Shown here one piece after another: positions 35,940 through 47,046 of a DNA stretch of 64,000 bases. The notes beneath the pieces were generated by a model, which was given only the letters and a program-made list of their open reading frames with translations, was not told the DNA's origin and did not search any database. The stretch's first letter is position 1. Each line of letters begins with the position of its first letter. Source of the DNA: Cristatella mucedo (lineage: Eukaryota; Bryozoa; Phylactolaemata; Cristatellidae); the NCBI GenBank assembly GCA_009760855.2, contig WPIO01000040.1:1762001-1826000 (forward strand), read 5' to 3'. A program made the position numbers and the translations under genes.

Positions 35940-36030
35940 GTGGTTAAAGTGCTCGCCCGGGGGACCAAAGTCTGGCCGATGTCGCATGCTCGAGCCCCGA
36001 GGCGCATGTGAAGGATTTGCAAAGTTTTAC
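35939..36030 (+). mobile_element. Degraded SINE (family S1), plus
   Basis: 'cgtggttaaagtgctcgccc', 'gtcgcatgctcgagccccga' and 'ggcgcatgtgaagg' match the S1 head and middle. The hairpin tail is lost. Confidence 0.6.
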
Positions 36031-37159
36031 TTAACTATCTCAACTAACCGTTTGAATAATGTACAGCGCTCTAAAATATGACCTGCCGGAGCTGCATAGA
36101 GCTGTTTTCGCACTCGATTTTGAGGCAGACTGCTTTTTTAAAGAAAGCCAAACCTATCCAAAATCTTGCTAGCTTTCTCCTGTACGTGGGCATTGTGAGC
36201 GGAAGCTTCTCCACGTATGAAACATCGCATAAGACTGTATATAAAAGACAATGCACCTGAGCCTCAGTTGCAGTCAGAAGCACCTAATGTTGCGCTTGCG
36301 TCGCAAATCGTGGGTTTAAGACCTATGGCAGGCAGTTTTTGCCCGAGCCAGCGGGGTGTACACAAAACTAGATAATCTTGAGGCTCGTTAATCACCTTCT
36401 TTTCACTTTAAGCTTGAGGAAACATTGGCTGATTGCAGAAAATATGCGCGCATGCACAAAAAAATATTCAGATCGCAAATGCAGGTTATTTTTCGTTAGG
36501 ACTGATGCTGCTATGTCGCATTGAAATACATTGTTAAGATAGTGCCAAACAATAAGCGAACTAAAGATAATTATTATGAGCTCTTAAATTAGAGTATTCA
36601 TGCACCAGATATGTCATAATCCAAAGTGTAGATCGTATGAAATGCGATCTGGAGTAATTTCATTCAGTTGTACTTTATGCCTCGTACTGCTCAAATATAA
36701 TCATCTATGCTGCCTTTGGAATAGACTGCTCAACACCAAGTACGTTGACTTTTTATTATTAAGACATGAGCGTTGTCGACGTCACCTCAGTGCTCAGCTA
36801 TTGTCGGGGCGCACACAACTGCATGTATCTGTGCGGCTCCTACAGCACTGTATAGTGCTGGGCTGAGAGAGGCTAGTTAAAAAAATACCCGTTGCACTGC
36901 AGGACTAGCACTGATCAAGTACTCTGAGTTTGTGGCAAGGAACTATAGCTTAGGATATATTGCATATTGACATACTTAGTATATTGCTTATATTGCATCT
37001 CACCCTTTCACGACAGTAGTCCAGTGAAGCACTGTGTACACTGTGGTAGCGTTACCAGGGCCTTTCGCAAGATATTCAGGCACTTTAAATGTATTCGTCC
37101 CCCGAAAGCTTTGACTTGTGTTTTTGCTTGAAGACATTTGCAAGTTTTCAATGACCAAT
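36031..37159. other. No gene recognised
   Basis: AT-leaning DNA with small open frames lacking any recognisable motif. Confidence 0.4.
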
Positions 37160-37285
37160 ATACAACTCATTCATTCGTAAAGCGCCCTAAAACAAGCGAA
37201 CCTAATCTCGACTCAGGCGCTTCATACATGCAGCAAGGCTCGAGTCCACGACCTCAGTGGTCAGAGGGAAGCACCTTAACCTCGA
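37160..37285 (-). mobile_element. SINE (family S1), minus, diverged
   Basis: 'attcgtaaagcgccctaaa', 'ctcaggcgcttcatacatgc' and 'gctcgagtccacgacctcag' are the reversed S1 tail and B-box. Confidence 0.6.
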
Positions 37286-37970
37286 CCTGACGGTGAAAGA
37301 TGAAGTTGATAGTTTAGACGCCGAGGCATATTCGAATAGATATTAGTAAAGGTCTTATATCAATGATACACAAGGACAGCCTGAAATTGTATTCTTTGAG
37401 GATAGTGTTGCTCGCTAGAGCTGCGAACCAGCCCCCCTAACGCGGCAGAAAAACGAGTCCTTCCCAGCTACTATGGCAACAAGTTGCCACCGTGTCACCG
37501 TAGATGGCTAGTCAATCTAGTCTCCACATCGTGCACAGTAAGCAGCAAGGTGCGAAAAACTCTGGATTTAGATCCTGAGCTTCCGACTGATGCTTGCCGC
37601 AGCAATCTGAAGCTTGAACTCGCTAGCTTCAAATTGCTATGCTGACAAGGGTTGTGTGTATAAAGTAAGTGCAGCCCGAGGCAAAGTCAGCAGACATGAC
37701 GCATGACTAGCACGCAAGACTAGTTCAGCCGCGACCATTTCACGTTCAAGCTGCCGGCGTTAAGTCATGAAAGTAATAAGAAAATTTGCGGTAGGTAGGT
37801 AGGGCCTGCCAAAAAAAGTCGAGTGAACGCCTAATCATTAACAGCTTGGGAGCAATGATCGTGCGATATCAAAGCACTGTTATAGCAGGCTCTCTTTGGT
37901 AGCATCGCTCATCCTGCAAGATTTGCAAATCACTATTTCAAGGAAATGTTTTGAATGCAGTGACTCATAA

Positions 37971-37976
37971 TTTATT
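37971..37976 (-). terminator. Poly(A) signal AATAAA of the repeat-protein gene
   Basis: On the minus strand 'ctgtaataataaattatg' lies about 58 nt after the stop codon of the 9-residue-repeat gene. The matching place in copy B reads aatagtaaatt, so the signal is lost there. Confidence 0.55.
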
Positions 37977-38033
37977 ATTACAGAAAAATTGTATCCGAAT
38001 ACCAATTTAAGATGCTCAAAAAAAAGAGCTCGC

Positions 38034-41000
38034 TCAAACGTTTGACGTCCAGCTCGCTGGCAATCCCTTGCTTACGTTCTCCCCGGTTTGTACCGTGCCT
38101 GTAGGCTTGGCAGTGTGTTCCTTGCCTTCGGGCTTGCCAGTGTGTCCCGTGCCTGTAGGCTTACCAATGTGATCATTGCCTTCGGGCTTGCCAGTGTGTT
38201 CCTTGCCTGTAGGCTTACCAGTGTGTTCCTTGCCTTCGGGCTTTCCAGTGTGTTCCTTGCCTTCGGGCTTGCCAGTGTGTTCCTTGCCTGTAGGCTTACC
38301 AGTGTAATCCTTGCCTTCGGGCTTACCAGTGTAATCCTTGCCTTCGGGCTTGCCAGTGTGTTCCTTGCCTTCGGGCTTTCCAGTGTTATCCTTGCCTTCG
38401 GGCTTTCCAGTGTTATCCTTGCCTTCGGGCTTTCCAGTGTTATCCTTGCCTTCGGGCTTTCCAGTGTGTTCCTTGCCTTCGGGCTTGCCAGTGTGTCCCG
38501 TGCCTGTAGGCTTACCAGTGTTACCCTTGCCTCCGGGCTTGCCAGTGTGTTCCTTGCCTTCGGGCTTTCCAGTGTGTTCCTTGCCTTCGGGCTTTCCAGT
38601 GTTATCCTTGCCTTCGGGCTTTCCAGTGTTATCCTTGCCTTCGGGCTTACCAGTGTTATCCTTGCCTTCGGGCTTTCCAGTGTGTTCCTTGCCTTCGGGC
38701 TTTCCAGTGTTATCCTTGCCTTCGGGCTTTCCAGTGTGTTCCTTGCCTTCGGGCTTGCCAGTGTGTTCCTTGCCATCGGGCTTTCCAGTGTGTTCCTTGC
38801 CATCGGGCTTTCCAGTGTAATCCTTGCCTTCGGGCTTGCCAGTGTGTCCCGTGCCTGTAGGCTTACCAGTGTTACCCTTGCCTTCGGGCTTTCCAGTGTT
38901 ATCCTTGCCTTCGGGCTTTCCAGTGTGTTCCTTGCCTTCGGGCTTTCCAGTGTGTTCCTTGCCTTCGGGCTTTCCAGTGTGTTCCTTGCCTTCGGGCTTT
39001 CCAGTGTTATCCTTGCCTTCGGGCTTTCCAGTGTGTTCCTTGCCTTCGGGCTTTCCAGTGTTATCCTTGCCTTCGGGCTTACCAGTGTTATCCTTGCCTT
39101 CGGGCTTTCCAGTGTGTTCCTTGCCTTCGGGCTTTCCAGTGTTATCCTTGCCTTCGGGCTTACCAGTGTGTTCCTTGCCTTCGGGCTTTCCAGTGTGTTC
39201 CTTGCCATCGGGCTTTCCAGTGTAATCCTTGCCTTCGGGCTTGCCAGCCTTCGGGCTTGCCAGTGTTTCCTTGCCTTCGGGCTTTCCAGTGTGTTCCTTG
39301 CCTTCGGGCTTTCCAGTGTGTTCCTTGCCTTCGGGCTTTCCAGTGTGTTCCTTGCCTTCGGGCTTGCCCCGTGCCTGTAGGCTTATCAGTTGCCTTGCCT
39401 CGGCTTTCCAGTGTGTTCCTTGCCTTCGGGCAGTGTTTCCTTGCCTTCGGGCTTTCCAGTGGTGTTATTGCCTTCTTTCCAGTGGGCTTGCCAGTGTGTT
39501 CCTTGCCTTCGGGCTTTCCAGTGTGTTCCTTGCCTCCGGGCTTTCCAGTGTGTATCCTTGCCTTCGGGCTTTCCATCCTTGTCTTCGGGCTTTCCAGTGT
39601 GTTCCTTGCCTTCGGGCTTTCCAGTGTGTTCCTTGCCTTCGGGCTTTCCATGTGTCCGTGCCTGTGTGTTCCTTGCCTTCGGGCTTACCAGTGTTATCCT
39701 TGCCTTCGGGCTTTCCTTGCCCAGTGTGTTCCTTGCCTTCGGGCTTTCCAGTGTGTCCCTTGCCTTCGGGCTTTCCAGTGTGTATCCTTGCCTTCGGGCT
39801 TTCCAGTGTCCCTTGCCAGTGTGTTCCTTGCCTTCCTCCAGTCGGGCTTTGCCTTCGGGCTTGTCCAGTGTTGCCTTAAGGGGCTTTCCTTGCCTTTCGG
39901 GCTTTCCAGTGTGTTCCTTGCCTTCGGGCTTTCCAGTGTGTTCCTTGCCTTCGGGCTTTCCAGTGTTATCCTTGCCTTCGGGCTTTCCAGTGTTATCCTT
40001 GCCTTCGGGCTTTCCAGTGTGTTCCTTGCCATCGGGCTTTCCAGTGTAATCCTTGCCTTCGGGCTTGCCAGTGTGTCCCGTGCCTGTAGGCTTACCAGTG
40101 TTACCCTTGCCTTCGGGCTTTCCAGTGTTATCCTTGCCTTCGGGCTTTCCAGTGTGTTCCTTGCCTTCGGGCTTTCCAGTGTGTTCCTTGCCTTCGGGCT
40201 TTCCAGTGTGTTCCTTGCCTTCGGGCTTACCAGTGTTATCCTTGCCTTCGGGCTTGCCAGTGTGTCCCTTGCCTTCGGGCTTGCCAGTGTGTCCCTTGCC
40301 TTCGGGCTTTCCAGTGTTATCCTTGCCTTCGGGCTTTCCAGTGTTATCCTTGCCTTCGGGCTTTCCAGTGTATTCCTTGCCTTCGGGCTTTACAGTGTGT
40401 TCCTTGCCATCGGGCTTTCCAGTGTTATCCTTGCCTTCGGGCTTTCCAGTGTTATCCTTGCCTTCGGGCTTTCCAGTGTTATCCTTGCCTTCGGGCTTTC
40501 CAGTGTTATCCTTGCCTTCGGGCTTTCCAGTGTGTTCCTTGCCTTCGGGCTTGCCAGTGTGTCCCGTGCCTGTAGGCTTACCAGTGTTACCCTTGCCTTC
40601 GGGCTTGCCAGTGTGTTCCTTGCCTTCGGGCTTTCCAGTGTGTTCCTTGCCTTCGGGCTTTCCAGTGTGTTCCTTGCCTTCGGGCTTTCCAGTGTGTTCC
40701 TTGCCTTCGGGCTTACCAGTGTTATCCTTGCCTTCGGGCTTGCCAGTGTGTCCCTTGCCTTCGGGCTTGCCAGTGTGTCCCTTGCCTTCGGGCTTTCCAG
40801 TGTTATCCTTGCCTTCGGGCTTTCCAGTGTTATCCTTGCCTTCGGGCTTTCCAGTGTATTCCTTGCCTTCGGGCTTTACAGTGTGTTCCTTGCCATCGGG
40901 CTTTCCAGTGTTATCCTTGCCTTCGGGCTTTCCAGTGTTATCCTTGCCTTCGGGCTTTCCAGTGTTATCCTTGCCTTCGGGCTTTCCAGTGTTATCCTTG

Positions 41001-41539
41001 CCTTCGGGCTTTCCAGTGTGTTCCTTGCCTTCGGGCTTGCCAGTGTGTCCCGTGCCTGTAGGCTTACCAGTGTTACCCTTGCCTCCGGGCTTGCCAGTGT
41101 GTTCCTTGCCTTCGGGCTTTCCAGTGTGTTCCTTGCCTTCGGGCTTACCAGTGTTATCCTTGCCTTCGGGCTTTCCAGTGTTATCCTTGCCTTCGGGCTT
41201 TCCAGTGTGTTCCTTGCCTGTAGGCTTACCAGTGTGTTCCTTGCCTTCGGGCTTTCCAGTGTTATCCTTGCCTTCGGGCTTGCCAGTGTGTTCCTTGCCT
41301 TCGGGCTTACCAGTGTGTCCCTGGCCATTATTTCCCGACAGTGTGCTTTCGCTGCCCCAACCGGCGGCTGGTCCTGCATTGAGATAGGCCGGGCCGTGCT
41401 TTAGCAATAAGAGAGCTGGTTAAGCTGGCCAGCGTACGACAACTAGCTGGTGCCGTACCACATACCTGTTTGGGCAGATTCTGTGAGAGTGGTGGTCACG
41501 ACGATGCAGACGAACAAACAGATCAAGGACTTTCTCATT
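38034..41539 (-). CDS. Secreted 9-residue tandem-repeat protein (frameshifted as assembled)
   Basis: Minus-strand gene with coding exons 41539-41466 and 41373-38034. ATG at 41538 opens a signal peptide (MRKSLICLFVCIVVTTTLTE, cleavage likely near SAQ). A GT-AG intron of 92 nt (41465-41374) has matching phase (ACA G|GA). Then PAAGWGSESTLSGNNGQ and about 120 tandem copies of a 27-nt, 9-aa unit, consensus TGKPEGK plus EH, DN or GH, with TGKPTGTGH variants. The last codons read TGENVSKGLPASWTSNV and stop at 38034. The product would be a hydrophilic, Lys/Gly/Pro/Thr-rich, unstructured extracellular protein. No family is recognised; a role in matrix, mucus or adhesion is only a guess. About 39.24-39.90 kb holds irregular units with a net shift of 14 nt, so signal peptide and tail are not in one frame in this sequence. 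That is either real damage or repeat mis-assembly. Other strands and frames are open only because 27-nt repeats lack stops. Confidence 0.72.
38090..41320. repeat. 27-bp minisatellite / coding tandem array
   Basis: Unit of 27 bp, 'ccttgccttcgggctttcca' plus seven variable bases on the plus strand. It has a higher-order structure: a block of exactly 486 bp (18 units) at 40,081-40,566 is repeated at 40,567-41,052, with the rare CCTGTAGG variant marking each start. The same marker units recur 351 bp (13 units) apart at 38,501 and 38,852. Units are regular except between about 39,240 and 39,900. Confidence 0.95.
41466..41539 (-). CDS. Repeat-protein gene, signal-peptide exon
   Basis: Acceptor CTGTTGCAG|AATGAG puts the start codon one base into the exon. 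It encodes 24 residues: MRK, a hydrophobic core (SLICLFVCIVVTTTL), a polar end (TESAQT). It ends at AACAG|GTATGTGG, phase 1, a strong donor. Signal peptide on its own exon is common for secreted proteins. This exon is absent from copy B. Confidence 0.72.
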
Positions 41540-41855
41540 CTGCAACAGCTGCAAACGTAGGCTCTACCGGCTATCGTGCAATCGTACAGAAGACGGACGA
41601 GGCATGCAGGGCTGCTGATGGCTTTGCAGACTTTGCAGCCGGCTGCCATGTCATGCACTGTGAGCTCTAGCCAGTATCGCTGGGAGCTCGGCTGAAGCAG
41701 CCGGCACCCTCCGGAGCAGCCAGAGTTCATGGGCTGAGCAAGTGGCAGGCGTACAAAGCCACAAAATTAAACAAAGGTTTTTCAGCATGACGTAATTTAG
41801 AAGGCTACATCTGGCACGGGGATCCATCAGCAAAACACTAGTGGCAATGTCTTAC

Positions 41856-41941
41856 CTGGTGTACAGCGGCGTAGTTGAAGTCAGCGGGAACCGGGTAGAT
41901 AGAGGCTAGGGCAGGCAGACCGGAACCTGCCAGATCGATGC
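41856..41941 (-). other. Probable 5' UTR exon of the repeat-protein gene
   Basis: Runs from about 30 nt below the TATA box to a strong donor GTACACCAG|GTAAGA. Intron 1 would be 41855-41540 (316 nt). The transcription start is inferred only from the TATA spacing. Confidence 0.5.
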
Positions 41942-41964
41942 TTGTAGTGAAAAGTATCCTTGCT

Positions 41965-41971
41965 TTTTATA
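41965..41971 (-). promoter_or_regulatory. TATA box (TATAAAA) of the repeat-protein gene
   Basis: 'gactataaaaagcaagg' on the minus strand. A start about 30 nt downstream would fall in 'cttttcactacaagc'. The placement, 5' UTR donor and signal-peptide exon are mutually consistent. Confidence 0.5.
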
Positions 41972-42260
41972 GTCTCGGTAACTAGCTGTTGCCATGGCTT
42001 GTGCCGGTTGAGAGCGACACTATGCCGCCATGGCCGGGATATTGCCTGCTGGATTAGTAAGAATAAGTAACTTTTTCTGAACACCTGGACAGCTCGTTGA
42101 CGGGCGTGACGAAACGCAGCCAGGAATTAACCGCTCAGACCGGAGTAAATCTGGCTGGGCGGCAGCTAGTGCTGACCGCATTTGTGACCTCCACCTCCTG
42201 ACCTCTTCTTGACCTTAAAAGCTGAGTCTGCAGACTGGAGCCTCCTCGATTAGACTCTCG

Positions 42261-42264
<4 letters not shown>

Positions 42265-42340
<76 letters not shown>
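42265..42340. repeat. (GA)n microsatellite
   Basis: About 76 bp of pure GA, upstream of the repeat-protein promoter. Not present at the matching place in copy B. Confidence 0.95.
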
Positions 42341-42343
<3 letters not shown>

Positions 42344-42544
42344 AGTACGGCTTTACAGACTCGTTTTGGTGTTCGAAGCGTAGTTTTCGCTCGATGGTTA
42401 CACACGCGGTCGCCGTCGTACCTCTCGTGAAACGCAAGGTGTCTTCACTTTTTAAAGCGAATCTCTTCAGCTTGCTGACGCGACCGCGCTCGGAATGAGA
42501 GCAGGATTCCTCGCGAAGTAGCTTGAAACGCGTATAAAACCTAA

Positions 42545-42662
42545 TCCATTTACACAATGCCCTAAAAGAGCTCAATCTCTACCCAGGTGCTTCGTGTATG
42601 CTGCAGGGCTCGAGCCCACGAGTTCGGTCGTCAAAGGCGAGTACATTTCCCACTAAGTGGCA
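42545..42662 (-). mobile_element. SINE (family S1), minus
   Basis: 'cacaatgccctaaaagagct', 'aggtgcttcgtgtatgctgc', 'gggctcgagcccacgagttc'. It splits copy A between 'gaaacgcgtataaaac' and 'cttcgaaagacta', which are adjacent in copy B at about 58.6 kb. So it inserted after the duplication or was precisely lost from B. Confidence 0.7.
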
Positions 42663-43367
42663 ATCCAACTTCGAAAGACTAGAGCATAGACACACGCTCT
42701 CTCGTCAAGGACATTCCTCGCTGCTAGACCGAAGAGGAAGGTACTACTCTTTCTCAAAGTTAGCCCGACATATGACCTAGAAATATATGTCACCCGAGGA
42801 ACGGTGCACTCGATGAGTTCAGCAGCCAGCTGTAAGGTAGGCCTCCACTAGAAATGGCTGCCCGACATCGCTCGTAGAAGTGAGTAGGCTAACGCCATTC
42901 TAGTTAATGACTCGTAATAACTCTCGATAGCTTTGCTTTCCTAACCGCAATTGAGTCTCGTTCTTATTCGAATCAAAAGACTTTCCTCGGTGCAAGCGCT
43001 AAGCTTTAACACATATGCATTATTCTATCGCCTAAAATCCCTCCTAATCGCCACCAACGGGAAACCTTGTCGGAGTTAAAGGCACCGCACTATCTCCATT
43101 GTCGACAACGATGTCGAGTAACCACGGCGCAGGAAGCAGGGCTGCGACTCGAAACACATGAATCATCTCGGCCTCCGATAAGCATGCTTCGGCGGGGCTA
43201 AAAAGGAAGCCCGCAGTTTATCGCAAATGATAGCGAGGTTCTATGGCTCCACGTGTTTGCAAGCACGGCGGGCAACCTGTAGTTCCCCAGAGACCTTAGC
43301 GAGGCTGGCGCTATGCAAACACGCTCTTTGAATGGTCGCGTCCTACTGCATCGCATCTACAAAAATT

Positions 43368-43369
<2 letters not shown>

Positions 43370-43437
<68 letters not shown>

Positions 43438-43520
43438 CTCTCTCTCTTTTTCTCTCCCTCTGTCTCTCTGTCTCTCTGTCTCTCTGTCTCTCTCTGTCTC
43501 TCTCTCACTCTCTCTGTTAG
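43370..43520. repeat. (CT)n microsatellite in copy A
   Basis: Corresponds in position to the CT run at 59.14-59.36 kb in copy B, so a CT tract probably predates the duplication. Confidence 0.9.
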
Positions 43521-43864
43521 ACTACTCTCGATGGTTAAAATAAAAGCTTTTGGTAGTTGTATTATTTTATTTTATTATATAACTACAATTATAGTATACA
43601 TGTATATATGATTAATATATATATATATATATAATTAAAATAGTAATACATTGTCCGAGCTGTAGTGCCTCCCAACATTGTTTGCAGGTCCCACCCCTGA
43701 AACTGCAAGTTCACGACGGTTTCGCGTCGTCTGCAGAATAGGCGACCGGTGCTGTGCTCTCTTCAACAAACACGACTGATCGATCTTGCCGGTGATCGGA
43801 TTGAGAATCGATTGCAATCGAATGCACGGCAGCTTGCTCAGTGCAGTCGCTTTTGCTTTTTGCT

Positions 43865-43968
43865 CCGCACCCACGCCACGCCCACACGATGCCCACACCA
43901 CGCCCACGCCACACCCACACCACTGCATCCACGCCCACGCCCACGCCACGCCCACGCCGTAAATAGAT
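43865..43968. repeat. CCCACGCC/CCCACACC short tandem repeat
   Basis: About a dozen imperfect 6-12 bp units of CCCACGCCA type. The minus-strand Gly/Val/Trp-rich frame through it is an artefact. Confidence 0.8.
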
Positions 43969-44033
43969 GGCGTCCCCGTTGGACACAAGCACTTCCGGAG
44001 CGATTTTAGCTTGTACTCACCCAAGCCTGTCAT

Positions 44034-44755
44034 TGCCAGCTGTTGCTGTTACAAGTGTCACTCAGTCAATCAAGAGTGAGGGATGAGAAGATGGAGTGAA
44101 TGCACAAAACATACTAAGCAATGCAAGATTAAGGAATAGAAATGGTGCTGGGTACTAAAAAATGTTGAGGAATGCGAGTTTAAATTAAATGGATGGAGCT
44201 AGCCATTGAACAATTAGCTTCCATTGCAATAGCTAAACTTTTGGATTATCAAAATCAGACTTTCCTCAGCTCAGGCTCGCAGCAATTACGCAGGCTGGAA
44301 AAGCCCGAGTGTTTTGGCAGCCGGAGACGGGATCGACACCGACTGCCAGGAGACGAGATTCGAAGCAAAGCTAGCAGCTTATAAAATGGGTCACTGTCGC
44401 GTGGTAGGTGCAGGCTACATCAGCCGTTGTCCGTCGGTTGCGTCACGAGTGCATTCTCACCGAATGCGCAGAGCTCGTTGCACATATTCGGCCAGGGGTC
44501 AAGCAAAGGTCAAGGAGGTGACACTAGGTGCCCAAAAAACCGCGTGCCTAAAGAAGCAGTGAAGGTCCAGCCAGCAAGAACCTGCTCAGCAGCCAGCGAA
44601 GCTCGTCCATACGATTATACGACTGAGAGAGAACCGCTTTTTTCTTAAGCTTTTGAGTTATTTCCTCTCGTTTCCATGCGAGAAATGGTGCATAGACCAG
44701 GCCGTTCAGACTGCTACAATTCCAGAACTCTGGAGATGCGTGGACAATGAATAAA
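44034..44755. other. No gene recognised within copy A
   Basis: Unique DNA with no supported exon. Confidence 0.35.
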
Positions 44756-44890
44756 AATATATAATTCATTTATATAGCGCCTCAAGAGAACTTAATCTCT
44801 ATTCAGGCGCTTCACATATGCCTCGGGGCTCGAGCCCACGACCTCAGTCAGACCTTGGTCGGAGTGAGCACCTTAACCGCTAGATGATTC
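44756..44890 (-). mobile_element. SINE (family S1), minus
   Basis: Well preserved: 'ttatatagcgcctcaagaga', 'caggcgcttcacatatgcct', 'gggctcgagcccacgacctc' and 'agcaccttaaccgctag'. Not seen in copy B. Confidence 0.8.
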
Positions 44891-45149
44891 AACTGGAGTG
44901 GCTGCTTGAGTCGGCTTGCAAGCCGAGAACCAATAGAGAACAGTTGCATGACTTGGCTTGGCCCTAATAGTGATTGCGGCTCAGACCCCGGACGAGGGGG
45001 TTATTCGGGCTGCATCTACTCACCGACGGTACCGCAAAACGTGAGCGACAACATATCACGAGGATGCTAAAACTGGTGCAGAAGTTCAGCAAGGTATGAA
45101 GCAGCCAATATTAACTTTATTAGTCTGTCACTCATAATCAGGTCTCAAT

Positions 45150-45217
45150 TATTATCTCTCCCTCTCATAAATCTTCATCATCTCAATTCTCTCTGTATCT
45201 CTCTGCCTCTCTCCGTC

Positions 45218-45270
<53 letters not shown>

Positions 45271-45275
45271 CTATG

Positions 45276-45365
<90 letters not shown>

Positions 45366-45472
45366 CCTCCCTCCCTCTCTCTCTCTCTCTCTCTCTCCCT
45401 CTCTCTCCCTCTCTCTCCTCTTGCTCTCTTTCTCTGTCTCTCTCTCACTCTGTCTTTCTGTCTGTCTCTAGC
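45150..45472. repeat. (CT)n compound microsatellite
   Basis: CT runs with repeated 'ccgtctatgt' and CCCT interruptions. Confidence 0.95.
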
Positions 45473-45840
45473 CTACCATTCTTTTACATGCTAATAGTTT
45501 CTTCTATTTCATCAATCCTCTTCTGAATGTGGTCGCTTGATTGTGGTAGTTTACTTTTGGCGGATATAAATAACTTGGGAGAGACCTACACTGCCTGCAG
45601 TGCTGAACTCGCTACGCTCCCGCTACCAAAGCCTGGAACTCATACCAACTCAACCTCACGTCCGCTTCTGAGTTAATTTGATTAAAAAAAAAGCAAAAAC
45701 CTACAGTTATCCTTCTCAAAACCATCGCTGGGTTTACAGCAAATTTTCCTCTGCTCTCCAGAGCGTGCCAAAATAGTGCAAATTGCGCACTTAATTTGAC
45801 CGACTTTGCACGACTATTTTTCGGCATATTCAATGGGCCT

Positions 45841-45950
<110 letters not shown>

Positions 45951-46551
45951 GTGGTTCATCTGGGGGCGCGATTAATCTGTCTTATTATTATTCTCCGTTT
46001 TATATTCCTGCGTACAGTCTTTTGATCTCCACTCCAAGCCCTGCTCGTGGTGATGCTACTATGCTTCTACGACGATTGGCAGACAGAATGTGTCGCGCAC
46101 GCGCGGCGTGTGCGACACATTCTGAGAGGCCGAGCCTACCCACCTGTCTACGCCTAGTTGAGCGCTAAACAGCTCTAAAGCCCGCAGATACGGCTATCCG
46201 GGACGCCGTAATTAATTCCGGGTACTTCTTAATCCCAGCTTAGCTTTTCGTCTTTAAGCCTTGTGTGGTAGCTGCACGCAAGACAGTCCGAGGTGCGGCA
46301 ACATTTGTTGGTATTTCTTTTTAATCACCGCCTAGTGGTGGTGACAGTCGTTTCTTGCTTAGCCAGTCGAGCCCCAGTGATAGCTGGCGTAGCGTTGACG
46401 TTCGCTCAGCTGTCTGCCTAGAAACCAATGCAGCTAATTGTAGCGACAGCTGCGAAACCTGGCTACTTAGTGCCTAAGTAGGATTCGCGAGATCTGCAGT
46501 CAACTGACGGAGATTCACTAGAGACCATTTACAGTGCCGACCGTCTAATCC

Positions 46552-46554
<3 letters not shown>

Positions 46555-46627
<73 letters not shown>

Positions 46628-46684
46628 AGCAAATGTAAAGCGCCAAGAAAGAGATTGAGTTCTCTGAGGGCGCTTTATAAAGTG

Positions 46685-46716
<32 letters not shown>

Positions 46717-46790
46717 GGAGAGAGAGAGGGAGAGAAAGAGAGAGAGAGACTTACGGAGAGAGAGGGCAAGAGAGGGAGAGAAAGGAAATT

Positions 46791-46845
<55 letters not shown>
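46555..46845. repeat. (GA)n/(GT)n split by a LINE-A tail
   Basis: A GA run (46,555-46,626) is interrupted by a LINE-A tail and resumes as GA, GT and GA to 46,845. The tail appears to have inserted inside the microsatellite. Confidence 0.9.
46627..46717 (+). mobile_element. LINE-A tail inserted in a GA microsatellite
   Basis: 'gcagcaaatgtaaagcgcca', hairpin, 'agggcgctttataaagtgca', (TTA)n. It is bracketed on both sides by GA repeat. Confidence 0.8.
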
Positions 46846-46846
<1 letters not shown>

Positions 46847-46984
46847 CATTGGCCCAATTCACATCGCTGGCTATCTGGATTTGACATGAGCCATGACATT
46901 TGCCGTCGTATATTGTATAGTACCTTAAAGTATTGAATAGTACCGTATAGTACCTTAGTAACAGCCATCGTATATGTGTACACT

Positions 46985-47005
46985 TGAGTGTGTGTGTGTG
47001 TGTGC

Positions 47006-47042
<37 letters not shown>

Positions 47043-47046
47043 TGTG
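46985..47046. repeat. (GT)n microsatellite
   Basis: About 55 bp GT run with one CGTAT interruption. Confidence 0.9.

Noticed and set aside
38090-41320. CRISPR-like array of short repeats
   Set aside because: Units are directly adjacent with no unique spacers, and the genome is eukaryotic.
38088-41404. Long plus-strand frames (430 and 715 residues, LAFGLSSVFLAFGL-type) that look like multi-pass membrane proteins
   Set aside because: They are the opposite strand of the 27-bp array. Any frame of a stop-free 27-bp repeat stays open. The signal exon, splice sites, tail and poly(A) signal are all on the minus strand.
41881-42084. MFRKSYLFLLIQQ-type frame as an alternative signal peptide, with a similar one at 58,247
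   Set aside because: Both begin with GTG and run into the wrong frame for the repeat array. In copy A the region lies upstream of the TATA box.
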